From CAZTVF01 sp964616985 (GTDB taxonomy: Bacteria > Planctomycetota > Phycisphaerae > SM23-33), in the NCBI GenBank assembly GCA_964616985.1, contig CAZTVF010000049.1, forward strand, positions 1 to 35,098: a stretch of DNA of 35,098 bases, read 5' to 3'. Positions 1 to 7,735 of the stretch are shown piece by piece. Position 1 is the stretch's first letter; each line of letters opens with the position of its first letter. A model generated the notes under the pieces. That model was given only the letters and a program-made list of their open reading frames with translations, ran no database searches and was not told the origin of the DNA. The position numbers and the translations under genes were made by a program.

Positions 1-45
1 ATCGAGGTGCTGCGGAAGCATCGCGTTTATGCATCTCGGATTTGA
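1..45 (+). CDS. Possible C-terminal tail of a gene entering from the left
   Basis: Frame 1 is open from the window edge to a TGA at 43-45 and would encode 14 residues ending ...VYASRI. The piece is far too short to identify. It is listed only because the frame is open at the edge, and the text after the stop looks non-coding and repetitive. It could equally be intergenic sequence. Confidence 0.2.
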   Translation: MEVLRKHRVYASRI

Positions 46-237
46 ATCTGCGATTCTGGATTTTCGGATTGGGGTGCCGATCTCAAGCGAGCGAAGAGAA
101 GCTTGGGGGTGTCTTGGGCCGTGGGCTTGCCTGAAGGAAGGCGTCGCCCGTAGGGGTGCCATGCCGAAGCGTCGCCCGCAGGGCACGCACCGGCATGCCC
201 CGGCCGAGCATGCCCGCCAAACCGAGTAAGCCCAGCC
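46..237. repeat. Intergenic repeat-rich segment with a palindromic-element copy
   Basis: No credible gene is seen here. The segment holds GGGTGCCATGCCGAAGCGT at 154-172 and CGGCCGAGCATGCC at 201-214. Both words recur in the same order inside the yfhO-like gene (29980-29998 and 30017-30030), with 10 bp less between them. A second internal repeat, GCGTCGCCCG followed by YAGGG, occurs at about 141-155 and 170-183. I read this as a degenerate intergenic copy of the same palindromic element. Confidence 0.6.
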
Positions 238-3200
238 TCACGGCGCAGGCTTGTTGTCGCCTTCCTTGAGGGCTTCTTCGATCTTGGCCAGCACCTGCTG
301 GGCCTCATCGCTGGCGCCGAGGCTCAGGGCCTTCTGCGCGTCGACGCGGGCCTGCAGCAGCATCTCGCGATTGTCGCTCGCCTGGGCCACGCGGTACCGC
401 ACGATCGCCAGCTTGGCCCAGCCGCCCGGCGACTCCCGCTGCAGCAGGCAGCTGTTCTGTGCCGCGTCCAGGGCCTTGTCGTATTGCTTGGCCTTGAGCA
501 GCAGCCCGATCTGGGCGTCATAGATCGCCGCGTCGTAGGGGTTGATGTACAGGGCCTGCTGGTAATAGTTCAGGGCCTGCTCGCCCTGCCCCTGCGAGCG
601 ATAGATCTCCGCGATCTGCCGCGAGAACTTCGCATTGTGCAGCGTGTGCCGCTGCTGGTGAAGCAGGTGCGGCAAGGCCTGGGCGGGCATGCCCAGCGTG
701 GTGTAGATCGTCGAGAGGTTCTGGTAGCTGTACTCGTCGTAAGGCTGGCGCTGCTGGAGCAACTCCAACGCCTTGATCGCCTTGGCCCGGGCGGCCATGT
801 CGCCCTCCTTCTTGAGGTAGCACTCGGCCGAGACGCGCGGGGCGATGACGCTGGAATGATCCAACTCCTCCAGGCGGGCGGCGGCCTCCAGGGCGGCGTC
901 GGTCTTGCCCTCGACCATCAGGGCGTAGCAGGTCACGCCCAGCGCGCGGGTGCAGTTGGCGTCGACGGCCAGGGCCTTCTTCGCCGCCTCCTGCGCCTGC
1001 GGCATGCGCCCGGCCATGTACAGCGCGACGGCGTGGCGGGCGTGGGCGTTGGCGTCCTTGGGGTTGGCCTTGGCCTCGGCATCGCTCTTGGCCAGGTCCG
1101 GCGGCGGGTCGGGGTTGTAGCCCCACTCCCGCACCTGCTGGCGGGCGAAGGTGAGGAACTCGGCATCGAACTTGTCCTGCGGGATGCCCACGATCTCCTC
1201 GAGCATCTGCGCCTGCGTCTTGCCCTCGCCCAGGGCCTTGAGCATCGCGGGCACCGTCTCGTAGCCCTTGCGGCTGATGATGAACTCTAGGATCCACTCC
1301 GACTGCGCGTACGCCAGCGGCCGATCGTTGGCCGTCTTGGGCGCGATGAAGCCCCAGTCCAGGTCCTTGAGCTTGAACAGTTTGCCGGCGCGGGTGGCGT
1401 CCGTCAGCAGCTTGATGTTCGCGTAGCTCGCCTTGTCGGTCTGCTGCCAGACCGCGCAGGCCTCGGTGAACCAGTGCGTGATGCGATTGGCCGAGGCCGA
1501 CATGGTGACCGTGTGCGTGAACTCGTGCCGCAGCACCATGGCCCAGTTGTGCGTGCCGAACGGCGAGCGCTGCACCTCCGGCGTCGGGGCCGCCAGTGCG
1601 ATCACCCGCCCCGTCGACGCCCCCACCGTGGGGATCCAGCCGCGGCCGCTGATGCGCATCGAAAACTGCTTCTGCGTCGGGAAGATCTCGATCAGCGTCT
1701 TGGTGGCGGGCTCGTGGCCGCAGTCGGCACAGACCTCGGCGTACATCTTCTCGCAGTACTCCGCCACCTGGTTGAGCAGCACCGAGTCGCGATCCTTCTC
1801 CACCTTGACGATGAAGTGCGGCGTTTCCTTGACCAGGAAGTTCTTCAGCTCGCCCAGCACGTTGAGGTAGTTGATGACGTCGGCGCGGTAGTCGTCCAGC
1901 TCGTGGGCCTTCTGCAGGATCTCGCGGGCCTTGTCCTCTTCGCCGGTCTGCATGTACAGCAGACCCAGGCCGGTCACGGGCTCGGACATCTCGGGGGCCA
2001 GCTCCATCGCCTTTTTGAAATAGCCCTCGGCCTGGGCGAACTGGCGGATGCTCGAGAGCCAGTGCCCCACGTTGACGTACAGGTCGCTGGGGCGCGGGTT
2101 GATCGCCAGCACGCGGTCGATATACACCTGCGCCTCGTTGGGCTCGGCCAAGCACGTGTGCACGGCCGCCAGGTACGACAGCGCCTCGACGTGGCGCGGG
2201 TTGATCTTCAGCAAGGCCTGCAGGGGCTCGATGGCGTCGCGATGTTTGCGCCACTCCATGTAGCACGCAGCCTTGAGGAGATTGGCCTGGTCATAGTTGG
2301 GATTGATCTTGAGCGCTTCGTTGGCCTTGGTGAGGCAGGTTTCAAACTGCATGCCGCCCAGCAGCAGCACGCCCTGGCCGACCATGACCTCGGGGATGCG
2401 GGGGTTGAGCTTGGCCGCGAGCTCGAATTCCTTGCCCGCCATCTCGGGGCGGTGCTTGCCCAGGGCGAACATGCCGGCCGCCACCTGCGCGGGCCAGTAG
2501 TTCTTGTCCACCTCCTGGTAAGCCCAGCGGAGGTAGTTGTTGAAGATGTTGTCGGCCTGGACGGAGGCCTTCTTGCCGGTGAGGATCGTGATGCGATCGA
2601 GCAACATGCCCACGGCGACCAGACCGCGGGCGTCGCGGCGATGGTTGGGGTCGTCGATGATCGCCTCGACGGCCTTGTAGGCGGCCAGGGCGTCGTCCTT
2701 GCGGCCCAGCGTCTCGAGCAGCTGGCCTTTGCGGAGGATGCCCGGGGCCCAGCGGGGCGATTTTTCAACGGCGGCTTCGGCGTGTTTGAGGGCATCCTCG
2801 TAGCGGCCCAGGGTCTCGAGACCCTCGGCGATGGCCTCCTGCCAGGCGGGATCAGCCTGCCCAACCTCGGCTATCGCCTCCAGCGATTTCAGCGCCTTGG
2901 CGTACTGGCCCTGCATGGCCAGGGCCTCGGCCAGGCCCATGCCGGCGGCGAGGCGCAGGTTGGGATCGGCAAGGAACTTCTTGTAGCCGTCGGCTGCGGC
3001 GGCGTATTCGCCCCGCATCAGCAGGGCCTGGGCCTGCTGGGGGTTGTCCACCTTGGCCGGGGCGGAGGCCGGGGACGTAGAGGACGTCGGCCTGCTGGCG
3101 GGCCTGCCGGCAGGCCGGGACGCGGGACGCGAGAGGGCCTGGGTTGTCGGCTTGGTAGTGGCTTGAGGCCAGGCGGGCATCGCCAGGGCGGCCAGTAGAA

Positions 3201-3255
3201 GGACCGCCGCCAAGAAGCCCAGCCATCGTCTCGCGCGCAACGCGTTACTCTTCAT
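238..3255 (-). CDS. Secreted TPR protein with embedded gluzincin-type metallopeptidase domain
   Basis: The protein has 1005 residues. Residues 1-31 form a signal peptide with a basic start, a Leu/Ala core and an end near AWPQA. A Pro/Ser/Thr/Arg-rich linker of repeated PASRPAGRP-type units follows to about residue 68. Tetratricopeptide-like helical repeats run from about 70 to 465 and again from about 740 to 990. Between them lies a peptidase-MA/DUF1570-like domain with HEFTH (H577, E578, H581) and a downstream WFTEA whose E598 fits the third zinc ligand of gluzincins. TPR arrays bind peptides or proteins, so an envelope-associated peptidase with protein partners is plausible. The substrate is unknown. 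The start is supported by the signal peptide and a GAGG five bases upstream. It follows the ferredoxin gene on the same strand after about 210 bp and is probably transcribed separately. Confidence 0.85.
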   Translation of the reverse strand: MKSNALRARRWLGFLAAVLLLAALAMPAWPQATTKPTTQALSRPASRPAGRPASRPTSSTSPASAPAKVDNPQQAQALLMRGEYAAAADGYKKFLADPNLRLAAGMGLAEALAMQGQYAKALKSLEAIAEVGQADPAWQEAIAEGLETLGRYEDALKHAEAAVEKSPRWAPGILRKGQLLETLGRKDDALAAYKAVEAIIDDPNHRRDARGLVAVGMLLDRITILTGKKASVQADNIFNNYLRWAYQEVDKNYWPAQVAAGMFALGKHRPEMAGKEFELAAKLNPRIPEVMVGQGVLLLGGMQFETCLTKANEALKINPNYDQANLLKAACYMEWRKHRDAIEPLQALLKINPRHVEALSYLAAVHTCLAEPNEAQVYIDRVLAINPRPSDLYVNVGHWLSSIRQFAQAEGYFKKAMELAPEMSEPVTGLGLLYMQTGEEDKAREILQKAHELDDYRADVINYLNVLGELKNFLVKETPHFIVKVEKDRDSVLLNQVAEYCEKMYAEVCADCGHEPATKTLIEIFPTQKQFSMRISGRGWIPTVGASTGRVIALAAPTPEVQRSPFGTHNWAMVLRHEFTHTVTMSASANRITHWFTEACAVWQQTDKASYANIKLLTDATRAGKLFKLKDLDWGFIAPKTANDRPLAYAQSEWILEFIISRKGYETVPAMLKALGEGKTQAQMLEEIVGIPQDKFDAEFLTFARQQVREWGYNPDPPPDLAKSDAEAKANPKDANAHARHAVALYMAGRMPQAQEAAKKALAVDANCTRALGVTCYALMVEGKTDAALEAAARLEELDHSSVIAPRVSAECYLKKEGDMAARAKAIKALELLQQRQPYDEYSYQNLSTIYTTLGMPAQALPHLLHQQRHTLHNAKFSRQIAEIYRSQGQGEQALNYYQQALYINPYDAAIYDAQIGLLLKAKQYDKALDAAQNSCLLQRESPGGWAKLAIVRYRVAQASDNREMLLQARVDAQKALSLGASDEAQQVLAKIEEALKEGDNKPAP

Positions 3256-3466
3256 AAAGACCTCGCCGGCCCAAGAGGTGATCGCTCATCCGAACCAGGC
3301 CCTATTGTAGCGACAACACTGCCCGGGGGGCAAACGCAAGGGGCCTGCCAGAGTCTGACGAACGAAATGCACCGGGGTTCCATGCACCGATATGGGTGGC
3401 GCGTACAAAGGGCCGACCGCGGATGTACCACGATCGGCCCTGAGTAATGCTTCAGACTTGGACCGC

Positions 3467-3637
3467 TCAGCCTTCCTTGATGGCGCTGACCGGGCAGTTG
3501 TCCACGCACGAACCGCAGTCGATGCAGGCATCGGCGTCGATGGTGTACTTCTCGGCGCCTTCCTTGATCGCGTCGGCCGGGCAGGATTCTTTGCACGTGC
3601 CGCAGGCCGTGCAACCTTCAGTGATCTTGTAAGCCAT
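3467..3637 (-). CDS. 2[4Fe-4S] bacterial ferredoxin
   Basis: This 56-residue protein contains two classical CxxCxxCxxxCP cluster motifs, CTACGTCKESCP at residues 9-20 and CIDCGSCVDNCP at 38-49. It is the typical length and symmetry of clostridial-type ferredoxins, which are low-potential soluble electron carriers carrying two [4Fe-4S] clusters. The start ATG is preceded by AAGGAG (3644-3649 on the plus strand) at good spacing. A candidate promoter lies at 3685-3714. No redox partner gene is adjacent, so the specific pathway cannot be read from context. The gene is monocistronic as far as can be seen. Confidence 0.95.
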   Translation of the reverse strand: MAYKITEGCTACGTCKESCPADAIKEGAEKYTIDADACIDCGSCVDNCPVSAIKEG

Positions 3638-3684
3638 TAGTCGCTCCTTGGTGAACCGGCGCCGAACCCCGGCGCGGGAACGTT

Positions 3685-3714
3685 ATATTACTGCTTTCGC
3701 CGCGGGCGGTTCAA
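3685..3714 (-). promoter_or_regulatory. Candidate sigma70-type promoter of the ferredoxin gene
   Basis: On the minus strand, TTGAAC (3709-3714) and TAATAT (3685-3690) are separated by 18 bases and lie about 50 bases upstream of the ferredoxin start. The TAATAT hexamer also appears in the candidate promoter at 26745. This is a pattern match only. Confidence 0.45.
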
Positions 3715-3887
3715 GTCAAAGTTGGGGCACCCGCTTGCACCGCATTTCATCGAAACCCTCGATCTCGCCCGCCAGTTATACCTTCATAGACCGAATTGGC
3801 TGCGGCGGCTCCGCGTTGGGGCCGCTGCCGCTGGATGACTCGGCCGGCCAGGCAAATACTTGGCCAGCCCATTTGGAGATCATACCG

Positions 3888-4565
3888 ATGAGGCACTCCT
3901 CCTGGATGCTGTGTGGCATGGCCGCGCTGGTGCTGTCCGTTTCGCCGACCTTCGCACAGAAGGTCGCCGGCGGCGAGAAGAACGAAACGCCCAAGGCCGA
4001 CAAGGCCGATGACGGCCTGGCCGCCATGCAGGCGGAAATGGTCAAGGAATGCGGCCTCAGCGCAGAACAGGCGACCAAGCTGGTCGACCGCGTGAAGGCG
4101 TATAAGGAAGCGATCGCCGCTTGGCAAAAGGAAAACGGCGAGAAGCTTGCCGCCGCTCAGAAGGCCGGCAAGGGAGATCAGGCGGCCATGGAAGAAGCCG
4201 CTGCTCTCAATGCATCGAAGGCCAAGCTGAAGGCCGATTTCGATAAAGAGGTCGATGGCATCCTGACGCCCGAGCAGAAAGCCAAGTGGGAAGCCTACCA
4301 GTTGTTCGTCTCGACCTGCCGGAAGTTTTCCAAGGCGAACCTGACCGAAGTCCAGAAGGCGAAGGTCCGCGAACTGACCGATGCCACCGCCAAAGAGCTC
4401 GCCGGCACCACGGAGAAGGGCATGAAGGGGACGATCCTGGATGACCTGGCCGCCAAGGTCGAGGCCCTGCTGACGGCAGAACAGAAGGACGCGATGGCCA
4501 AGAAGAAGGTTGCCCAGACCGAGCCGGCCGGCGACAAGCCCAAGGACAACCCCAAGGGCAAGTAG
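3888..4565 (+). CDS. Periplasmic helical protein with LTxxQ (Spy/CpxP-like) motifs
   Basis: The protein has 225 residues. An N-terminal signal peptide (about 23 residues, ending near PTFAQ) precedes a charged, Lys/Ala/Glu-rich helical protein. Three LTxxQ-type motifs are visible: LTPEQKAKW, LTEVQKAKV and LTAEQKDAM. Such motifs mark the Spy/CpxP family of envelope-stress chaperones, and many planctomycetal relatives are uncharacterised. The C-terminus is a low-complexity Lys/Pro tail. An upstream in-frame extension to 3648 exists, but the start at 3888 is preferred because it begins the signal peptide and has GGAGA seven bases upstream. No two-component system is adjacent, so a stress role is inferred from the motif only. 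Confidence 0.75.
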   Translation: MRHSSWMLCGMAALVLSVSPTFAQKVAGGEKNETPKADKADDGLAAMQAEMVKECGLSAEQATKLVDRVKAYKEAIAAWQKENGEKLAAAQKAGKGDQAAMEEAAALNASKAKLKADFDKEVDGILTPEQKAKWEAYQLFVSTCRKFSKANLTEVQKAKVRELTDATAKELAGTTEKGMKGTILDDLAAKVEALLTAEQKDAMAKKKVAQTEPAGDKPKDNPKGK

Positions 4566-4694
4566 AAGCTGCGACGTTTTGCTGATCACCTTTGCGGGCC
4601 AGGCCTCTCAAACGGGGCTTGGTCCGCCGTGCTTCTTCGTCCTGCGCTTACCGGGGGTATCGCAAAAACCAGCGGTTTCCTCTACACTGTCGGC

Positions 4695-5486
4695 ATGGCC
4701 GAAGCCAACGACCCGCAAAACCTCCTGCGATATCAGCGCCAGATCAGCTACCCGCCGCTGGGCCTGGCCGGACAGCGCAAGCTGGCGGCCGCGTCGGCGG
4801 TGATCGTGGGCGTGGGCGGGCTGGGTTCCTGGACGGCTGAGCTTCTTGCCCGCGCGGGCGTCGGCCGCCTGAGGCTGGTCGATGACGACCGCGTGGCCTT
4901 GGACAACATCCACCGCCAGGCCCTGTACACCGACGCCGACGCCGCCGCGCGAACCCCCAAGGTGGTCGCTGCCGAGCACCGCCTCGCCGCCATCAACGCG
5001 GGCGTCAAGGTCGAGGCGGTGCCCTGCCGCCTATCGAGCGCGAACATCGGCGCGCTGACCGACGGCGTCGATCTCATCGTCGACGGCACAGACAACTTCG
5101 CCGCCCGCTTCATCATCAACGACTACGCCGTCAAGCACGGCCGCACGTGGGTGTTCGCCGGCGTCGTGGGGGCAGAAGCCCAGACGATGACGATCCGCCC
5201 GGGGCGGTCGGCGTGCCTGCGGTGCGTGTGCGAGGCCCCCCCGCCGGTGTGCATCGACCCCAGCTGCCGGGCCGCCGGCGTGATCGGCCCCGCCGTCGCC
5301 GCCATCGCTGCCATCGAGGCGGCCGAGGCGGTGAAGATACTGTCGGGCAACGAGTCGGCCTGCAGCACGGCGCTTGTGAAGTTCGACCTGTGGACGAACC
5401 AGTTTCAGCGAATCGACGCCGCCCGCCCCGCCGCCGGGTGCGTATGCTGCGGCGAGAGACATTTTGAATTCCTCGAAGGCGAATAG
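4695..5486 (+). CDS. ThiF/MoeB/HesA-family E1-like adenylyltransferase
   Basis: This 263-residue protein matches the E1-like fold that adenylates the C-terminal Gly of ubiquitin-like sulfur carriers such as ThiS or MoaD. Visible features are RYQRQ at 12-16, the nucleotide-binding GVGGLG at 39-44, the DDDRVALDNIHRQ segment, the VDGTDNF segment, and a GVIGPAVAAIAAIEAAEAVKIL helix. CLRC and C-terminal CVCC provide the two cysteine pairs that bind structural zinc in this family. The stop is nine bases before the cysteine synthase start, so the two genes are probably one operon. That suggests sulfur transfer toward cysteine, thiamine or molybdopterin. No sulfur-carrier gene is present in the window, so the exact partner is undecided. 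Confidence 0.88.
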   Translation: MAEANDPQNLLRYQRQISYPPLGLAGQRKLAAASAVIVGVGGLGSWTAELLARAGVGRLRLVDDDRVALDNIHRQALYTDADAAARTPKVVAAEHRLAAINAGVKVEAVPCRLSSANIGALTDGVDLIVDGTDNFAARFIINDYAVKHGRTWVFAGVVGAEAQTMTIRPGRSACLRCVCEAPPPVCIDPSCRAAGVIGPAVAAIAAIEAAEAVKILSGNESACSTALVKFDLWTNQFQRIDAARPAAGCVCCGERHFEFLEGE

Positions 5487-5495
5487 GAGCTCCCC

Positions 5496-6443
5496 ATGCG
5501 AATCTACGATGACATCACCCAGGTGATCGGACACACGCCGCTGATCCGTCTGCGCCGGATGATCCCGGGCCCCGCCCAGGTGGCGGTGAAGATGGAAGGC
5601 CTCAACCCCATGGGCTCGGTGAAGGACCGCGTGGGCGTGGCCATGATCGACGCGGCCGAGCGCGAGGGCAAGATCACCAAGGACTCGATCATCATCGAGC
5701 CCACCAGCGGAAACACGGGGATCGCCCTGGCCCTGGTGTGCGCGGTGCGCGGGTACAAGTGCGTGCTGACCATGCCCGACTCGATGAGCTCCGAGCGCCG
5801 CAAGGTGCTGCGTGCCCTGGGGGCCGAGCTGGTGCTGACGCCGGCTGCACAAGGCATGCCCGGGGCGATCGAGATGGCCACCGAGATCCTGCGGCGCACG
5901 CCCAATGGGTTCATTCCGCAGCAGTTCGAGAACCCCTCCAACCCCGAGATTCACCGCACGACGACGGCCCAGGAGATCTGGGACGACACCGACGGCACGG
6001 TGGACATCGTGATCGCGGGCGTGGGCACGGGGGGCACGATCATGGGCATCGCCCAGGCGCTCAAGCCGCGCAAGGCCTCGCTGACGGCCATCGGCGTGGA
6101 GCCCATGCAGAGCCCCGTGCTGGCGCAGACGAAGCAGGGGCAGAAGCTCACGCCGGCCTCGCACAAGATCCAGGGCATCGGAGCGGGCTTTGTGCCCAAG
6201 GTGCTGGACACGGAGATGCTCGACGAGGTCATCGCCGTGGATCAGGACGAGGCGATGGAATGGGCCCGCAACGCCGCCCGGGTGGAAGGCCTGTTCGTGG
6301 GCATCTCCTCCGGCGCCGCCCTCAAGGCCGCCAGCATCGTGGCCCAGCGGCCCCAGAACGCGGGCAAGCTCATCGTCGCCATCCTGCCCAGCTTCGGGGA
6401 ACGCTATCTGTCGAGCCCGCTGTTCGCGGGGCTGGGGGATTGA
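5496..6443 (+). CDS. cysK: Cysteine synthase (O-acetylserine sulfhydrylase family)
   Basis: The protein has 315 residues, the normal length for this PLP fold-type II enzyme, which makes cysteine from O-acetylserine (or a phosphoserine analogue) and sulfide or a sulfur carrier. PLP-binding Lys43 lies in NPMGSVKDR. The TSGNTG substrate loop is at 70-75. A GTGGT phosphate-binding loop and GISSGAA near the C-terminus are also present. AGGAG at 5485-5489 overlaps the end of the ThiF-like gene, indicating coupled expression. CysK and CysM cannot be separated reliably by eye. The adjacent E1-like gene leaves open a sulfur-carrier-dependent CysM-type reaction. Confidence 0.93.
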   Translation: MRIYDDITQVIGHTPLIRLRRMIPGPAQVAVKMEGLNPMGSVKDRVGVAMIDAAEREGKITKDSIIIEPTSGNTGIALALVCAVRGYKCVLTMPDSMSSERRKVLRALGAELVLTPAAQGMPGAIEMATEILRRTPNGFIPQQFENPSNPEIHRTTTAQEIWDDTDGTVDIVIAGVGTGGTIMGIAQALKPRKASLTAIGVEPMQSPVLAQTKQGQKLTPASHKIQGIGAGFVPKVLDTEMLDEVIAVDQDEAMEWARNAARVEGLFVGISSGAALKAASIVAQRPQNAGKLIVAILPSFGERYLSSPLFAGLGD

Positions 6444-6452
6444 ATTCGAGGA

Positions 6453-6626
6453 TCGGTGACGCGAGGATTTCACCGCAGAGAACGCAGAGAACACAGAGAG
6501 AAGACAAAGAGAAGGAATAGGAACTGGTAGCGAGTGGCAGGACGGCGCCGCGAAGCGTATGTCTGCCTTCTTCTCTTCTTCTTTCTCTCTTCTTCTCTCC
6601 GCGTTCTCTGCGCTCTCTGCGGTGAG
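6453..6626. repeat. CRCAGAG-type inverted repeat upstream of the PHP gene
   Basis: The left arm starting near 6469 reads as 9-base units of the type CGCAGAGAA, CGCAGAGAA, CACAGAGAG. The right arm (about 6567-6626) is its inverted counterpart and ends GCGCTCTCTGCGGTGAG. The arms can fold into one long hairpin around a roughly 50-bp centre. Positions 6453-6502 align with 14800-14849 with about 43 of 50 bases identical, so this is a dispersed repeat family. The right arm ends about 30 bp before the PHP start. Confidence 0.8.
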
Positions 6627-6656
6627 AGAAAACCGCGGGACAAGAAGAAAGACGCA

Positions 6657-7535
6657 ATGCGCAATTTCATAGACCTTCACACGCACAGCACCGCCTCCGA
6701 TGGCTCGATGCCGCCGGCGGAGGTGATCGCGCTGGCGGACCGAAAGCATCTGGCGGCCGTGGCGCTGACGGACCACGACACGATCGGCGGCTTGGCCGAG
6801 GCGGCGGAGGCGGCGAAGAAGTTCCCCCACCTCCGCCTGGTCAACGGCATCGAGATCTCGGCCTTGTTCAAGGGCGGCACGCTGCACATCCTGGGACTGG
6901 GCATCGATCCGCAGTCGCCGGTGCTGGCGCAGATGGCCAGCGACCTGCGGGCCGCCCGCGAAGACCGCAACCCGCAGATCCTGGCGGCGCTGGGCCGCCT
7001 GGGCATGCCCCTGACGATGGACGAGGTCCTTGCCGAGGTGAAGCGCGAAGCCAACCAGGCGGGCCGGCGCGTGGTCGGCCGCGTGCACATCGCCACGGCC
7101 ATGTGGAGAAAAGGCTACGTCGCCACGCCCACCGAGGCGTTCGACAAGTACATCAGCAACGACGGCCCGGCCTACGTGAACAAGGAGCGGATGACGCCGG
7201 CCGAGGCCATCGCCGCCATCGGCAACTCCGGCGGCGTCGCGGTCCTCGCCCATCCCGCGCAGCTGAATTACGAGAACAGCGGCCAGCTGGAGCGGATCCT
7301 CCGCGACCTGATGGGCCACGGGCTGGGCGGCATCGAGGTGTATCACAGCGACCACACGCCCGAGCAGACGCGGCTGTTCCTGAACCTCGCCCGTCGCTAC
7401 AAGCTGGGCATCAGCGGCGGCAGCGACTTCCACGGCCCCGCCAAGAGCGACGTGCGCATGGGCCTGCCCCGCGTGCCGCGGTCAGTCGTCAGCGGCGAGT
7501 TCGAGAAGATCGTCTTCAAGACGCCCGCGGTCTGA
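6657..7535 (+). CDS. PHP-domain metal-dependent phosphoesterase (TrpH/YciV-like)
   Basis: The protein has 292 residues. The PHP metal site is recognisable: DLHTHSTASDGS at 6-17, TDHDT at about 39-43, NGIEIS, LAHPA, and a C-terminal GGSDFHG. Family members hydrolyse phosphate esters such as 3',5'-nucleoside bisphosphates, or trim RNA 5' ends (RNase AM). The exact substrate cannot be assigned. The start at 6657 is chosen because it places DLHTH at the usual extreme N-terminus. Upstream in-frame codons run through the inverted repeat and give a low-complexity Phe/Leu/Ser sequence. The ribosome-binding site is weak (AAGAAGAAAG). Confidence 0.88.
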   Translation: MRNFIDLHTHSTASDGSMPPAEVIALADRKHLAAVALTDHDTIGGLAEAAEAAKKFPHLRLVNGIEISALFKGGTLHILGLGIDPQSPVLAQMASDLRAAREDRNPQILAALGRLGMPLTMDEVLAEVKREANQAGRRVVGRVHIATAMWRKGYVATPTEAFDKYISNDGPAYVNKERMTPAEAIAAIGNSGGVAVLAHPAQLNYENSGQLERILRDLMGHGLGGIEVYHSDHTPEQTRLFLNLARRYKLGISGGSDFHGPAKSDVRMGLPRVPRSVVSGEFEKIVFKTPAV

Positions 7536-7561
7536 CCCGCCCCTCGCCTCGCGCCACCCAA

Positions 7562-7591
7562 AGCCGGCCCACTGCGTGGGTCGGTCCTGCG
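7562..7591 (+). terminator. Hairpin downstream of the PHP gene
   Basis: CCGGCCCAC pairs with GTGGGTCGG across a three-base loop, with one G-T wobble. It lies about 30 bp after the PHP stop. No U-rich tract follows, so intrinsic terminator function is uncertain. Confidence 0.35.
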
Positions 7592-7735
7592 AAAACACAC
7601 CGAGACGCCCGGCACGATGATCGGAACTGACGCCGGGGCCGACGGTTCAATATTCTGCCTTCTTGTACGATGATCCTATGTATCCGCGAGCATAATTCAG
7701 CAGGCCCCGGGCCTGCATGTCTGATGAGGAAGACC

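Noticed and set aside
1474..3198. Long plus-strand open frame (574 codons) opposite the TPR protein
   Set aside because: It lies antisense to a gene with signal peptide, TPR repeats and zinc motif. Its Gly/Leu/Val/Arg/His-rich translation is the usual artefact of high-GC third positions.
6469..6626. CRISPR array, suggested by short repeated units
   Set aside because: The 9-base units are contiguous without unique spacers and are arranged as inverted arms.
5031..7433. Minus-strand open frame of 800 codons opposite thiF/cysK/PHP genes
   Set aside because: It spans three well-supported genes and one repeat. Its translation is low-complexity and matches no family.
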